DNA of 64,000 nt from Lewinellaceae bacterium (GTDB lineage Bacteria > Bacteroidota > Bacteroidia > Chitinophagales > Saprospiraceae): the NCBI GenBank assembly GCA_024644235.1, contig JAHELJ010000005.1, positions 132,259 to 196,258 on the forward strand, read 5' to 3'. The translations under genes were made by a program, and so were the position numbers. Under the pieces are notes generated by a model. It saw only the letters and a list, made by a program, of their open reading frames with translations. It was not told the DNA's origin and ran no database searches. Numbering within the stretch: the first letter of the stretch is position 1; each line of letters begins with the position of its first letter. Below, piece after piece: positions 63,734 through 64,000 of the stretch.

Positions 63734-63887
63734 GCCAAAGGTAAAGGGTGAAAGGTCAAAGGCTGGACGGGTGCCACTCAAATAGGTAAAAGGTAAAGGG
63801 TGAAAGGTTAAAGCCTGGCGGGTGCCACGGCTCATTCGAACGGGTTAAAGGCGAAGGGTGAAAGGTCAAAGGTAAAAGGTTGACCTT
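63734..63887 (+). repeat. Degenerate tandem repeat after the hpt gene
   Basis: About two and a half copies of an imperfect 57-base unit: GGTAAAGGGTGAAAGGTCAA followed by GGCTGGACGGGTGCCACTC and a variable part. Purine-rich; composition like 48076-48495 and 23536-23570. No gene content. Confidence 0.7.
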
Positions 63888-63909
63888 GCCTGAATATGAT
63901 TGACACTTT

Positions 63910-64000
63910 TTAATAATTAATGTAAACATGATATTCCTTCTTGGATGACATTTGTCGAATTCCTTCTTCAAATTCGACTGGTGTCATCCTATGGGGCAAC
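63910..64000 (-). CDS. IS3-family transposase, C-terminal end (cut by window edge)
   Basis: On the minus strand from the window edge the frame reads LPHRMTPVEFEEGIRQMSSK, then KEYHVYINY and TAA (stop at 63910-63912). LPHRMTPVEF is the typical C-terminus of IS3-family OrfB. Downstream, AAGTGTCAATCATATTCAGG and CAAGGTCA form the presumed element end, matching the remnant at 13696-13725. Whether the rest of the copy is intact lies outside the window. Confidence 0.75.
   Translation of the reverse strand, partial: LPHRMTPVEFEEGIRQMSSKKEYHVYINY

Overview
The window looks like a chromosomal segment of a Bacteroidota bacterium, most likely a free-living, probably aquatic member near the Saprospiria (Lewinella/Haliscomenobacter-like). 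Evidence: two proteins with Por (type IX) secretion C-terminal sorting domains (21374-22801, 55595-57280), a carboxypeptidase-like-domain TonB receptor, a Reg_prop/Y_Y_Y sensor kinase, FISUMP and S74 tail-fibre-type surface proteins, the LHR-type ligase/exonuclease pair, a TMEM220 protein, weak Shine-Dalgarno signals, and repeat-rich spacers. The genus is an inference; no rRNA or tRNA is present.

Layout. 1-2.5 kb: 3' part of an N-acylglucosamine 2-epimerase and a secreted sialidase (sialic acid use). 2.5-8.0 kb (minus): a run of GH3 glucosidase lipoprotein, exported sugar isomerase-like protein, DoxX, VOC protein and a frameshifted DmpA peptidase. 8.7-13.3 kb: a PcaF/PaaJ-type thiolase convergent with a 1094-residue fusion of a multicopper oxidase and a galactose-oxidase-like copper domain. 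13.7-14.0 kb: a decayed IS3 transposase end. 14.2-22.8 kb: a LuxR-type two-component system followed by three large secreted surface proteins. 22.8-25.1 kb: an accessory patch with a tiny gene plus terminator, a patchwork of two 60-base gene fragments, and a serine protease whose front end is split off by a frameshift. 25.2-31.6 kb (minus): adenylate cyclase-TPR protein, ATP-dependent DNA ligase, ligase-associated exonuclease, an FAH hydrolase and an SDR. 32-37 kb: erythromycin-esterase-like protein, thiL, a small lipoprotein, saccharopine dehydrogenase-like protein. 37.0-38.3 kb: an IS110-family element with a structured leader. 38.6-48.1 kb: xylA divergent from a seven-gene plus-strand run (Gfo/Idh/MocA oxidoreductase, TIM-barrel isomerase, TonB receptor, TMEM220, thioredoxin-like chaperone, amidohydrolase, esterase lipoprotein). 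48.5-54.3 kb (minus): hydrolase-OsmC fusion, acylphosphatase, LpxD-like acyltransferase, a GT35-like protein lacking the PLP lysine, and phenylacetate-CoA ligase. 54.4-57.3 kb: Tat-type HisC-like aminotransferase and a secreted PQQ-type sugar dehydrogenase. 57.5-63.7 kb: polA, a predicted outer-membrane protein, an ECF sigma/small protein/MscS operon, and a hypoxanthine phosphoribosyltransferase. The right edge cuts a second IS3 transposase.

Together the genes suggest a polysaccharide- and glycan-degrading heterotroph (sialidase, GH3, xylose isomerase, sugar dehydrogenases, TonB import) with housekeeping functions interleaved. The most unusual items are the double copper-oxidase fusion (10056-13340), the GT35-like protein with Thr at the PLP-lysine position (50989-52638), the IS110 element with a candidate guide RNA and a matched 10-base repeat at both ends (37018-38348), and the 23.4 kb gene-fragment patchwork. 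Several spacers hold dispersed or degenerate tandem repeats of no recognised family.
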